Shown here one piece after another: positions 53,589 to 61,945 of a stretch of 64,000 bases of DNA. The DNA lies in the NCBI RefSeq assembly GCF_009026145.1, contig NZ_WBUE01000006.1, forward strand, positions 62,001 to 126,000. The letters run 5' to 3'. A program made the position numbers and the translations under genes. How positions within the stretch are numbered: the stretch's first letter is position 1; each line of letters opens with the position of its first letter. Under the pieces are notes generated by a model. The model saw only the letters and a list, made by a program, of their open reading frames with translations, was not told the origin of the DNA and searched no databases. Source of the stretch: Hyphomicrobium sp. GTDB taxonomy: Bacteria > Pseudomonadota > Alphaproteobacteria > Rhizobiales > Hyphomicrobiaceae.

Positions 53589-53984
53589 ATGGCATCGATC
53601 GACGACCCCGAGCGCGACGTTGCCCGCCGGGCTCAGCGCTTCAAGCGCGTGCGCGACGCACATCAGACGGAAATGGCTGAAGACTACGTCGAGCTCATCG
53701 CCGATCTGATCGACGAGAAGGGAGAGGCGCGCGTGGTCGATCTCGCCGGCCGTCTCGGTGTCACCAAACCCACGGTCACCAGCGCGATTCAGCGCCTGCA
53801 GCGCGATGGATTTGTAAGTAGCGAGCCCTACCGGTCGATCTTTCTCACGGAGAAGGGTATGCGGCTGGCTGTGTCCTCACGCGACCGCCACCAAGTCGTG
53901 CGAGAGTTTCTCGTTGCCTTGGGTGTCGATGCCGAGACGGCGGAAGCGGACGCCGAGGGCATCGAGCACCATGTGAGTGCGTAA
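53589..53984 (+). CDS. mntR: Manganese regulator MntR, slightly short
   Basis: A 131-residue DtxR-family regulator: winged helix (ARVVDLAGRLGVTKPTVTSAIQRL) and the metal/dimer domain ending EADAEGIEHHVSA. MntR represses Mn uptake genes when Mn is bound. Homologs continue about a dozen residues after HHVS, so the C-terminus may be trimmed. CAGAGGAG precedes the ATG at 53589. No mntH is visible nearby. Confidence 0.88.
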   Translation: MASIDDPERDVARRAQRFKRVRDAHQTEMAEDYVELIADLIDEKGEARVVDLAGRLGVTKPTVTSAIQRLQRDGFVSSEPYRSIFLTEKGMRLAVSSRDRHQVVREFLVALGVDAETAEADAEGIEHHVSA

Positions 53985-54263
53985 CGCTCGAAGTTTTTCG
54001 GAGGTATGTGGCCAAATCCCGTCGCGCCCGATAGGTCCGGCGAGGATGAAGTCCGCTTTCGTGCGCCCAAATTCTGCGGAGCCAGTCTAGTTGCTTGTGG
54101 GCCAATGGGAGAAGTCTGTTTCTTTACTGCTGGGATGGGATCGGCGGCATAATTCAAGTCCTACTAGCCTGTTGCAGTGCGAGACGCGTCCATTGCATCC
54201 AAGCCCAAAAGTTCCAACATTATGGTAGCGAACAGCGCGACTGGCGGATGAGTGGTTGATCGC

Positions 54264-54605
54264 ATGCGGATCCTCAGACCGATCCTTGCAGCCCTTGTTA
54301 GCGTTGGGCTCGTACTAGCGCCGATGCCCGTCGCCCATGCGATGGGATCGATGTGGTCTAGCATGACCCCTGACGCGGCGCACACCGCGAAGTCAACATT
54401 ACCCACCAAAGACTCGTGTCCTTGCTGCGGTGTTGGCAAGTGCTTCGCAGCGGCGATCTGCAAGATGAGCTGCGCGCAGCTCGGTCCTGCTTCCGATGTC
54501 AACTTCCGTGCCGCTCCGATCGGCCATGCCGCATTGCGAGGCATCGTGCCTGGGTTTCATCAGGGCCTCACTCAGCATCCCCCCACTCCGCCTCCCCGCG
54601 TTTGA
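54264..54605 (+). CDS. Exported cysteine-rich protein
   Basis: A 113-residue protein: signal peptide (to about residue 26, ending AHA), then SCPCCGVGKCFAAAICKMSC, six cysteines within about 20 residues, suited to metal binding. Proteins of this kind occur beside metal pumps in alphaproteobacteria. Preceded by a 280-base gap without a gene. Confidence 0.7.
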   Translation: MRILRPILAALVSVGLVLAPMPVAHAMGSMWSSMTPDAAHTAKSTLPTKDSCPCCGVGKCFAAAICKMSCAQLGPASDVNFRAAPIGHAALRGIVPGFHQGLTQHPPTPPPRV

Positions 54606-54702
54606 TGCTTCCAACCTGAATTGCCGAGCGGCGACGCTCGGGTGAGGCCGTGGAGTCTGCCGACTGCACGGCTGATGAAGCTATCAACTCGGGAGATACC
54701 CA

Positions 54703-54879
54703 ATGCCGAAGTCGCTCATGTCAGCCATCGCGCTGAGCGTACTGGCAACCGTCGGATTAGCCGGCATCGCGCAGGCCCACCACAAGACCGGACACTGCTT
54801 CCCGCCCGGTGTGGTCGTCGCGGGGTGCCCACTTGTGCCAACGGGACCGCAGCTCCCCAAGCCCAACCAGGGGAATTAA
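54703..54879 (+). CDS. Short exported peptide, first of a paralogous pair
   Basis: A 58-residue precursor. Signal peptide SLMSAIALSVLATVGLAGIA ends at QA. The mature 32 residues start HHKTGHCFPPG and end in VPTGPQLPKPNQGN, with two cysteines. It resembles the next gene in both signal and tail. Function unknown. Confidence 0.72.
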   Translation: MPKSLMSAIALSVLATVGLAGIAQAHHKTGHCFPPGVVVAGCPLVPTGPQLPKPNQGN

Positions 54880-54893
54880 GAGGAGATACACCA

Positions 54894-55061
54894 ATGATCA
54901 AATCGCTGATCTCAGCTTTGGCTCTGAGCGCATTGGCGGTCGTCGGATTTGCCGGCGTCGCCCAGGCGCAGCATAAGTGCCCGCCTCCGGGCACCTCTAT
55001 CAAGGGTTGCTATGAGCCGATCAGACCGACCGCACCGCAGCTTCCCTCTCCCAAGCAGTGA
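54894..55061 (+). CDS. Short exported peptide, second of a paralogous pair
   Basis: A 55-residue precursor 14 bases after the first peptide gene, with an AGGAG ribosome site. Signal SLISALALSALAVVGFAGVA then QA; mature part QHKCPPPGTSIKGCYEPI with two cysteines and a PTAPQLPSPKQ tail. Tandem duplication of the preceding gene is likely. Confidence 0.72.
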   Translation: MIKSLISALALSALAVVGFAGVAQAQHKCPPPGTSIKGCYEPIRPTAPQLPSPKQ

Positions 55062-55177
55062 GCAGCGGTGACTAGAGTACCAGCCAAGATGCGCACACGC
55101 GCGTAACGGCTCGGCAGGCGTGGCCCGTTCACTTCGGCGAGCGGGTCCCGCTCCCCATGGAGTATGTCCCAGCCACA

Positions 55178-56830
55178 TCAGGCCGAGCGAGAGAGAGAAA
55201 GCCGCCGATCAAGATCGATCGTGCGGTGATGCAGGGCGGCGAGCGTCGACCGGTGCCCAATGGACACGATTGCCGCGGTCGGCAGCTCGGCGCGCAACAT
55301 ACGGAAAAGCGCCGCCTCCGAGGGTTCATCCAGCGCCGACGTTGCCTCATCGAGCAACAGGAGATCGGCCCTCATCAGCTGCGCCCGCGCGAAGCCAATG
55401 CGCTGCTGCTCGCCAAGCGAGAGAATATCGCTCCACGCCGCGCACGCATCGAGCGAGTCGACGAGATCGGAGAGCCCGACCTTGGCCAGCGCGCCATGCA
55501 GCCTTTCCTCCGCCACCGCATGCTCCTCGGCGGGATAGGCAAGAACGGCCCGCAAGGAGCCGAGCGGGATATACGGTCGTTGTGGCAGGGCGAGCACGCG
55601 GACTCCAGGGGCCAGCAGCACCCGCCCGCGCGAATGAGGCCAGAACCCGCAAATGGTGCGCAGCAACGTCGACTTGCCGCAACCTGACGAGCCTTTGAGC
55701 AGCAGCGTTCTTGCCGGGCTCGACCGCAAGATAGGTGGCGTTGAGAAGCGGCGCGCCTTCGGGAGTCGCCACGTGGACATCGGCGAGGCACAGGGGGATT
55801 CCGGACGCCCAATGCCAAGCCTGGCCTTTGTTCGAGGCCGCTTCCTTGGCGAGCCGTGTTTGCGTTTCGAACCCTGACAGGCGATCGACCACCGCCTTCC
55901 ACTCGGCAAGTTGCGCGTAGCTCGTTACGAAGAACGACAAGGATGTCTGCACCTGCCCGAACGCGCCAGCCGTCTGCATCAGCGTCCCGAGCGGGATCTG
56001 ATCTGTAAAGAACGGACGCGCCAGAATGGCATACGGCAGGATCACCGCGAACTGGTTGTAGCCGGCGGTGAAGAACGTCAGCATCTTTTGCCGGTTCATA
56101 ACGGCGTGCCAGTTGCTGACGATGTTGGCGAAGCGGCTCGTGAGCTGACGCTGCTCAGCACCTTCGCCCCCCAGCATTGCGACCTGCTCCGAGTTCTCGC
56201 GCAGGCGAACGAGCGCGAAGCGAAAATCGGCCCCGAACCGCTGCTGGTCTCGGTTGAGACCGATGAGCTTGCGGCCGATGAGATGTGCACCGACCGTGGC
56301 CACCAGCGAGAACGCCAGTGCAACCCACAGGAGGTAGCCGGGAATAGTGAAGGCGTAGCCGCTCGACGAACATGGTTATGTCGTCAGAGATGCGCTGGTC
56401 GGGGTTGTCCGCGGGATCGCCGCTGAGCCGCATCCGATAGTGCGTGCCCTCCGCCAGCCAATTCTTGAGATACCTGTCCGTCAGCCACCGCCGCCAGCGG
56501 ATCTGCAGCCACTGATTGAGGTAGAGCTGATAGGCGGCGATGACCACGAAGGCGGCGCCGATGAATATGAAGATGAGGAGCTGCTGCCAGAAGACGGGCA
56601 GGTCCTTGTTCTGGAGGGCATCGAAGAAGGAGGGCGTTCCACTGGTTGAAGTAGACCGTCAGGGCGACTTGGGCGCAATCGGCAGCGAGCAGGCCGCAGC
56701 CGAGCCAGCGCTCCCGAACTGTCCACTGACCGAGCGGACCAAGGCCGACAGTCGTCCGCTCTTCTGACCAGAAGTATGGGCTCGCGAGCTGCGAAATGGC
56801 GCTGATTTGTTGTCGTACGGTGTTTGACAT
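55178..56830 (-). pseudogene. Broken ABC transporter, SbmA/YddA (BclA) type
   Basis: A membrane domain and ATPase of one protein are spread over at least four minus frames. Pieces in order: MSNTVRQQISAISQLASPYF, then AAYQLYLNQWLQIRWRRWLT with GDPADNPDQRISDD, then MATVGAHLIGRKLIGLNRDQQ through LAEWKAVVDRL, then ATPase LLLKGSSGCGKSTLLRTICG with LSLGEQQRIGFARA and LLLDEATSALDE. The DNPDQRI and WKAV..RL segments are typical of the fused SbmA/BacA-like exporters. Three or more frameshifts make it non-functional unless they are sequence errors. Confidence 0.85.
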
Positions 56831-57158
56831 TCCTGGTGTTTGTCTTTGGGCGACGCCCCCAGCCAAGCATGGTTGGGCGCGGCGCGCATCCCGCATCGCT
56901 GCGCGCGCCGCTGGGTAACGCTGGTGCAGGGCATATGCCAGTTTGCATCGAGCCGAAAATCGGTTTGGCCTCAGGAGCTTGGGGCACGGTACGGAATGTG
57001 CGTTTGCCCGAGTCCTATGCAATTTTGGTGTGCCTAATGCTTGGGCAAAAAGCCAATGGCAAGAAGACTGGAAAGGACACCGATCGCGTCGCTGTCGCTC
57101 GTAAAGGGTTCCGCGCGCGCTGTGCTTTTCACGATCTTGTTCGGTGTCGCCTGCGAGG
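56831..57158. other. Gap without a supported gene
   Basis: Short frames occur on both strands but none has a ribosome site or recognisable domain. Confidence 0.35.
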
Positions 57159-57350
57159 TCAGTAACTGTACAGCAGCGCGCCCGCTGTGAGCCCGAGCGC
57201 GGTGCCGAATTCGCTCACAGCGCCAACGGGCGCGATCCCGGTGGCGAGGGCGGCGAACATTGGCAAGAGCGCCGCCAAGACATACAAGAGTGCGACGACC
57301 GAACCCGGGAGCGCGGGCGGGCCGGCGCTCGATTCCTCTTTGGGCACCAA
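57159..57350 (-). CDS. Possible small membrane protein or fragment
   Basis: A 63-residue frame with two hydrophobic helices (VVALLYVLAALLPMFAALA and AVSEFGTALGLTAGALLY). The pattern recalls the first part of ferric-reductase-like membrane proteins, so it may be a 5' fragment of one. Confidence 0.35.
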   Translation of the reverse strand: MVPKEESSAGPPALPGSVVALLYVLAALLPMFAALATGIAPVGAVSEFGTALGLTAGALLYSY

Positions 57351-57446
57351 GTTCGGTCTCCGTACGCCTCAGAGGAAACTCATAGATGTCCGCGCCGCAA
57401 GAGCCTCCGGCGGCATGATCAAGGAAACGCAAGCTGCGGTGACATC

Positions 57447-57839
57447 ATGTCCTACTACTTCAACACGACACTACCCACCTCATTCGACGATGCTGTTGCC
57501 CGGACAGTCCTGGCGCTCAAGGCGGAGGGGTTCGGTATCATCAGCGAGATCGATGTGCAGAGGACATTGCGTGAAAAGATCGGCGCAGCCTTCCGCAAGT
57601 ATAAAATCCTAGGAGCGTGCAATCCCAAGCTGGCGCACGAGGCGCTGCAGCTGGAAGACAAGATCGGGACGATGTTGCCGTGCAACGTGGTTGTGCAGGA
57701 GCTCGAAGACGGCACTGTCGAGGTGGCGGCCATCGATCCAGTTGCATCCATGCAGGCCGTTGACAATCCGCGGCTGAAAGATGCTGCAGCAGAGGTCGCG
57801 CAGAGTCTGAAGCGCGCCATTGGCAGCATGGGCGGGTAA
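57447..57839 (+). CDS. DUF302 domain protein
   Basis: A 130-residue cytosolic protein. YYFNTTLPTSFDDAVARTVLAL, EGFGIISEIDVQRTLREKIG and NVVVQELEDGTVEVAAIDP match the DUF302 fold. DUF302 proteins often sit beside metal or sulfur genes; function unknown. Last gene before the right attachment repeat. Confidence 0.92.
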   Translation: MSYYFNTTLPTSFDDAVARTVLALKAEGFGIISEIDVQRTLREKIGAAFRKYKILGACNPKLAHEALQLEDKIGTMLPCNVVVQELEDGTVEVAAIDPVASMQAVDNPRLKDAAAEVAQSLKRAIGSMGG

Positions 57840-58225
57840 GTAGCGGTCTTAGGCAAGTACAGCTTCGGGGCTTCGGGTCATCAACACGCATCAGGCCATC
57901 AACCCACGTTGGCTGGTCCCCCTTAGCGGACTTGGTCGGCAACAGCATCTGCGTCGTCGATCATAGGTCAGTCGACTTCCTCTTCTGGGATCATGCGGCT
58001 GACAGGTTTTGTGCGGACGTCGCCTTGGCAAGCTGCGCGGGGGCGAAAGCCTGGTTGAGCTTCGCTGCACGGCCAGAGCTGGGCGCGAAGATCTGCACCT
58101 GTTAGCCACCCCGCAGACGTCTGGTATTTGCCATGTACACTTACCCGATGCACATTTGCCCCGGATCGGCGTGCATCCACGCGCCATAACATCAGCAAAA
58201 CGGGCAATTCAGCACTCCAGGAGTG
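57840..58225. other. Right end of the island without a gene
   Basis: About 390 bases between the DUF302 gene and the right attachment repeat. No gene supported; short minus-strand frames look random. Confidence 0.4.
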
Positions 58226-58246
58226 GACTCCCACCGTCCGCACCAT
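58226..58246 (+). repeat. attR: right island direct repeat
   Basis: 21 bases identical to 21265-21285 (tRNA-Leu 3' end). The upstream bases do not form a tRNA, so this is only the end fragment left by integration. Confidence 0.9.
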
Positions 58247-58456
58247 TCGAGGCGCCTGCCGCAAAATTCGTGGCGTTGGCCAAGGGTGGGCAGAGGTCGC
58301 GATCCGAGATGCGGCTTCGCATTGGCCTAAAGTACAACCCGGAAGGCGAATTCTCCCACCCCAACGGCCAAAAACTTCGTGTGCTGATTTAGTGGAGATT
58401 AAGCGGATGGCCGCAGGCTCGCGCGAGGGACAGATTGCAGGCGCGGACCTCAGCAC

Positions 58457-59830
58457 ATGGAAGAACAATATTGTAAGAGCAGTGTCGATGTTTGGGCCCG
58501 CAGTCATCGGCCGGCCCCGGCGGCTCGCGGCAACTTCGTCGAGCTGCAGGTTTCGCTCGATGACGTCGATTTCGGCGCCGTTCTCCTCGATGCGGATCTG
58601 CGCGTAACGTTTGTCAACAGCGCATTCCGCAAGCTCTGGCGACTCTCCGAGCGGGACTGCGCCAGCCGGCCGGCGTTCGTTGACCTCATGCGCCACGGGC
58701 AAGCGGCCTTGGGGCCCTCCGTGTCAGCGGAGGCGTTCGAGAAGCACGTGCATGCGACCGTCGTGCGCGCGACGTCGGGCGATCCTTCGCTGGTCGATCT
58801 TCGCTTGCCCGACGGTGAAGTCCTTCGCTTCCAGTGCGTCGCGCTCCCCAGCGGGGGACGCATGCTGAGCTACACCCGCGTCACCGATATCGTCCATCGC
58901 TCGGACGAGCTGGAGGTGCTGCGCAACGCCGTCGATACCATCGATCTGGGCGTCGTGCTCATCAGTGACGAGCTGCTGGTGCAGTTCGTCAATGAGAAGG
59001 CAAAACGCCTCTGGGGCCTGACCGACGAGTTGTGCCGGAGCCGGCTGACCGTCGTCGAGTTCATCACGCACGTGCGCAAGGCGGGACTGTATGGAATTCC
59101 CGACGAGGCGCTGGAAGACTATGTCGTCAAGCGGGTGACGATCATCAAGCTGGGCGATCCGATGCCGCTCGACATCCCCGTCAAGGACGGCCGAACGATC
59201 CGCGCTCAGTGCACGCCGCTGATCGGCGGCGGCCGCATGCTGACCTACACCGACGTCACCGATCTCGTGCAGCGGGCGCGCCAACAGGAGCTGCTGGCGA
59301 TAACGGATGTCCTCACCGGGCTGTGCAACCGGCGGCACCTGTTGCGGCTTGCCGAGGCCGAGTGGGCGCGCTTCCGGCGCTACGAGCAGGACTTTTCGCT
59401 GCTCTACTTCGACATCGACAACTTCAAGGCCATCAACGATCGGTTCGGGCACGATGCCGGCGACCAGGCGATCATCCGCGCCGCCCAGGTGTGCAACAAG
59501 GCGAAACGCTCGACCGACCTCGTGGGACGCATGGGTGGTGACGAATTCGTGGTGCTCCTGCCGCAATCGGATGGAAAGGCGACGCTCGCTTTTGCCAAGA
59601 GACTGCACGCGGCCATCAGGAGCGAGCCGCTCATCATCGACGGCGCCCCGACCAACCTGACCATCAGCATCGGCATTGCGCAGGCGGAGACACATCTCAC
59701 CGACGTGGCGCAGCTGCTGAAGCTCGCCGATAGACGCCTTTACCGGGCCAAGGAGGCCGGCCGCAATTGCACGGTCTGGTGTGACGACGCCGATCCGCAC
59801 AGGGCTTGTGAGGACGGCGGGGTGGGATGA
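58457..59830 (+). CDS. PAS-GGDEF protein, diguanylate cyclase candidate
   Basis: A 457-residue protein with two consecutive PAS-like domains (about 30-150: VLLDADLRVTFVNSAFRKLW; about 155-275: VLISDELLVQFVNEKAKRLW) and a GGDEF domain (about 285-440: DVLTGLCNRRHLL, GRMGGDEFVVL). The active-site GGDEF motif is intact, so it should make cyclic di-GMP. No RxxD inhibitory site five residues upstream is seen. It starts about 210 bases after the right island end. Confidence 0.9.
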   Translation: MEEQYCKSSVDVWARSHRPAPAARGNFVELQVSLDDVDFGAVLLDADLRVTFVNSAFRKLWRLSERDCASRPAFVDLMRHGQAALGPSVSAEAFEKHVHATVVRATSGDPSLVDLRLPDGEVLRFQCVALPSGGRMLSYTRVTDIVHRSDELEVLRNAVDTIDLGVVLISDELLVQFVNEKAKRLWGLTDELCRSRLTVVEFITHVRKAGLYGIPDEALEDYVVKRVTIIKLGDPMPLDIPVKDGRTIRAQCTPLIGGGRMLTYTDVTDLVQRARQQELLAITDVLTGLCNRRHLLRLAEAEWARFRRYEQDFSLLYFDIDNFKAINDRFGHDAGDQAIIRAAQVCNKAKRSTDLVGRMGGDEFVVLLPQSDGKATLAFAKRLHAAIRSEPLIIDGAPTNLTISIGIAQAETHLTDVAQLLKLADRRLYRAKEAGRNCTVWCDDADPHRACEDGGVG

Positions 59831-59853
59831 CGCACAGCCACGCCTTTGTGTGG

Positions 59854-60402
59854 TCAATCTCGCGTTTTGTCGGAGCCCGTGTCTGAGCGGGAGCATGTGT
59901 CGACGAGCGCGATGAGGCCTTGCAGAAGTGCGACCGGGCTCGGCGGACAGCCGCGGATGTGCAGGTCGACGGGAATGACCTTCGACACGCCTCCAACGCA
60001 CGCATAGCTGCCGGCGAACATGCCTCCATCAAGCGCGCAGTCGCCAACGGCAACGACCCACTTCGGGTCGGGCGTCGCCTGATACGTACGCTCGAGGGCC
60101 TCGCGCATGTTCTGCGTGACGGGTCCCGTGACCAGCAGCACATCGGCGTGGCGGGGAGAGGCCACGAACCGCAGCCCGAACCGCTCGAGGTCGTAGAAGG
60201 CATTCCCGAGGGCGTGAATCTCCAACTCGCAGCCGTTGCACGAGCCCGCATCCACCTCGCGGATCGAAAGCGAGCGACCGAGGCGCCTGCGCGCAGCGTG
60301 ATCGAGTGCCCTGGCGAGCTCGGAAAGCGCCCGCTCGCCGCCGGCGGGCGCAGGCTCGGTGAGCGGCCGCTGCAGCAAGCTCTTGAACAGAAGATTACGC
60401 AT
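59854..60402 (-). CDS. hyfI: Hydrogenase-4-like small subunit (NuoB-type), HyfI
   Basis: A 182-residue protein of the NuoB/HycG family. The four cysteines of the [4Fe-4S] cluster are kept: AGSCNGCELEIHAL (two), VGDCALDG and RGCPPSP. It partners with the large subunit encoded next to it. The stop is 12 bases from the start of nothing further; the diguanylate cyclase gene converges on it. Confidence 0.92.
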   Translation of the reverse strand: MRNLLFKSLLQRPLTEPAPAGGERALSELARALDHAARRRLGRSLSIREVDAGSCNGCELEIHALGNAFYDLERFGLRFVASPRHADVLLVTGPVTQNMREALERTYQATPDPKWVVAVGDCALDGGMFAGSYACVGGVSKVIPVDLHIRGCPPSPVALLQGLIALVDTCSRSDTGSDKTRD

Positions 60403-60414
60403 GGCCGCTTGCCC

Positions 60415-61929
60415 TCAAAGATCGTGCCCCGCGTAGGAGCAGTTGAAGGACTTGTTGCAGAGGGGGAAGTCCGCAACGATGTTGCCTTCGATAGCCGCCT
60501 CCAATAGCGGCCACTGGAACCAAGAAGGATCGCGCAGGTGCGCGCACTCGATACCGCCTTCCTTGAGCCGCACCCAGGCCAGGACGTCGCCGCGGAACCC
60601 TTCGACCAGGGCCAGACCCTCACGTGCCCCGTGTTCTGGTCCGGTGCTTTGCACGTCTATGCGGGTCGAGCCCTGCGGCAGCCGCTGCACGATCTGCTCG
60701 ATGAGTGCGAGGCTCTGCTCGATCTCGTCTACGCGAATCCACACGCGCGCATCGACGTCGCCGTCGCTGCGCACGGGGACCTCGAAGCGGAGCTCTGCGT
60801 AGGGTGCGTAGCCGGGTGTGCGGCGCGCGTCGAAGGCGCGACCGGAGGCGCGGCCGATGTAGCCTCCGGCGCCGTATTGGCGTGCCAGCTCGGGCTTCAC
60901 GATTCCTGTCGAGACCGTACGGTCCTGTAGCGACGCGGTGTTGTCGTAGAGCTCGACGAGCGGGGGAAACTCACGGCGCGCGGCCGCGATCAATGCACGT
61001 ATCGCGCTGAGGCCGCTCTCGTCGAGGTCGGCTGCCGTTCCTCCGGGCACGACGCGATCCATCATCAGCCGGTGGCCGAAGCAAGCTTCCGCGGTACGCA
61101 GGACGCGTTCGCGCAGCACACCGCAATGGGCGTGCATCAACGAGAATGAGGCGTCGTTGCAGATGGCGCCGATGTCGGCGAAGTGGTTGGCGAGACGCTC
61201 GAGCTCGGCCATCAGCGCGCGCAGGAACACGGCCCGCTGAGGAACCTTCACGGCGAGCGCAGCCTCCACCGCTTGTGCGAAGGCGATGGCGTAGGCAACG
61301 GTCGAATCGCCCGAAACGCGACCGGCGAGCTTTGCCGCGCGTTCTAGCGGCGCGTCTCGCAGCAGGCCTTCGATGCCTTTGTGCACATAGCCCAAGCGCT
61401 CCTCGAGGCGAACGATGGTTTCGCCGTTGGCGGTAAAACGAAAATGTCCGGGCTCGATGATCCCGGCATGCACCGGCCCAACGGCGATCTGGTGCATTGG
61501 CGCCCCTTCGGCCTTGAGGAATTCGTAAGGGGCGCCCGTCGCCGGGCTCGCCTGGCGCGCTCCCAGGGGCTGCGTCATGCCCCAGCGGCCGTGGTCGAGC
61601 CACGTGCGTACATCCGGCGATCCTTCCGGCTCCAGCCCATAAAGATCGCGAATGGCGCGCTCCAGCCGCAACGCCGGCGGGTGCGTCAGTCCAACGGACG
61701 GAAAGCGCCGCTTGCGGGCGGGCAAGCTGACCACGAGGATCTTGCCGACGCCCACGAGGGCCATGTGCACGGCCTCCCCATCGCTCCACAGCGCCGACAG
61801 CGTCGCCTCGCCCGCGGCAATGCCGAGAACGGCCTCTCGCCACGTGTCGGCGTCGACGATGATACGAGGCCAGGGGCGGTGGCCGTCGACGGGCTTGCCG
61901 CGTTTCGTCAGTGCTGGAACGAAGGCCAT
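60415..61929 (-). CDS. hyfG: Hydrogenase-4-like large subunit HyfG, NiFe ligands missing
   Basis: A 504-residue fusion of NuoC-like (about 1-130) and NuoD/HycE-like domains. At the first NiFe site HycE has RVCGICG, whereas this protein has AGRVSGDSTVAYA with no cysteine; the C-terminal DPCxxC site is replaced by LCNKSFNCSYAGHDL. It therefore should not bind a NiFe centre. It matches the respiratory-complex-related Ehr type rather than a true hydrogenase. Gap of 12 bases to hyfI. Confidence 0.9.
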   Translation of the reverse strand: MAFVPALTKRGKPVDGHRPWPRIIVDADTWREAVLGIAAGEATLSALWSDGEAVHMALVGVGKILVVSLPARKRRFPSVGLTHPPALRLERAIRDLYGLEPEGSPDVRTWLDHGRWGMTQPLGARQASPATGAPYEFLKAEGAPMHQIAVGPVHAGIIEPGHFRFTANGETIVRLEERLGYVHKGIEGLLRDAPLERAAKLAGRVSGDSTVAYAIAFAQAVEAALAVKVPQRAVFLRALMAELERLANHFADIGAICNDASFSLMHAHCGVLRERVLRTAEACFGHRLMMDRVVPGGTAADLDESGLSAIRALIAAARREFPPLVELYDNTASLQDRTVSTGIVKPELARQYGAGGYIGRASGRAFDARRTPGYAPYAELRFEVPVRSDGDVDARVWIRVDEIEQSLALIEQIVQRLPQGSTRIDVQSTGPEHGAREGLALVEGFRGDVLAWVRLKEGGIECAHLRDPSWFQWPLLEAAIEGNIVADFPLCNKSFNCSYAGHDL

Positions 61930-61945
61930 GGGCGCGTTCCTTTCC

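Larger units (their letters stand above)
21265..58246. mobile_element. Genomic island of about 37 kb integrated in tRNA-Leu
   Basis: The island is delimited by a 21-bp direct repeat equal to the 3' end of tRNA-Leu(UAA), at 21265-21285 and 58226-58246. A tyrosine integrase reads inward from the left end. Inside are a replication-type module (21395-27051), a serine recombinase, a transposase remnant and metal/sulfide resistance cargo; outside lie ordinary chromosomal genes. No phage structural or conjugation genes are visible, so it may be mobilised by a helper or be immobile now. Confidence 0.9.

Noticed and set aside
21265..58246. Complete prophage or conjugative element
   Set aside because: No capsid, tail, terminase, relaxase or type IV secretion genes were found in the interval.
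58724..60001. 425-residue minus-strand frame
   Set aside because: Antisense to the PAS-GGDEF gene, whose catalytic motifs are clear on the plus strand.
60415..61929. Functional NiFe hydrogenase
   Set aside because: The cysteines required at both metal sites are missing, so hydrogen turnover is not supported.
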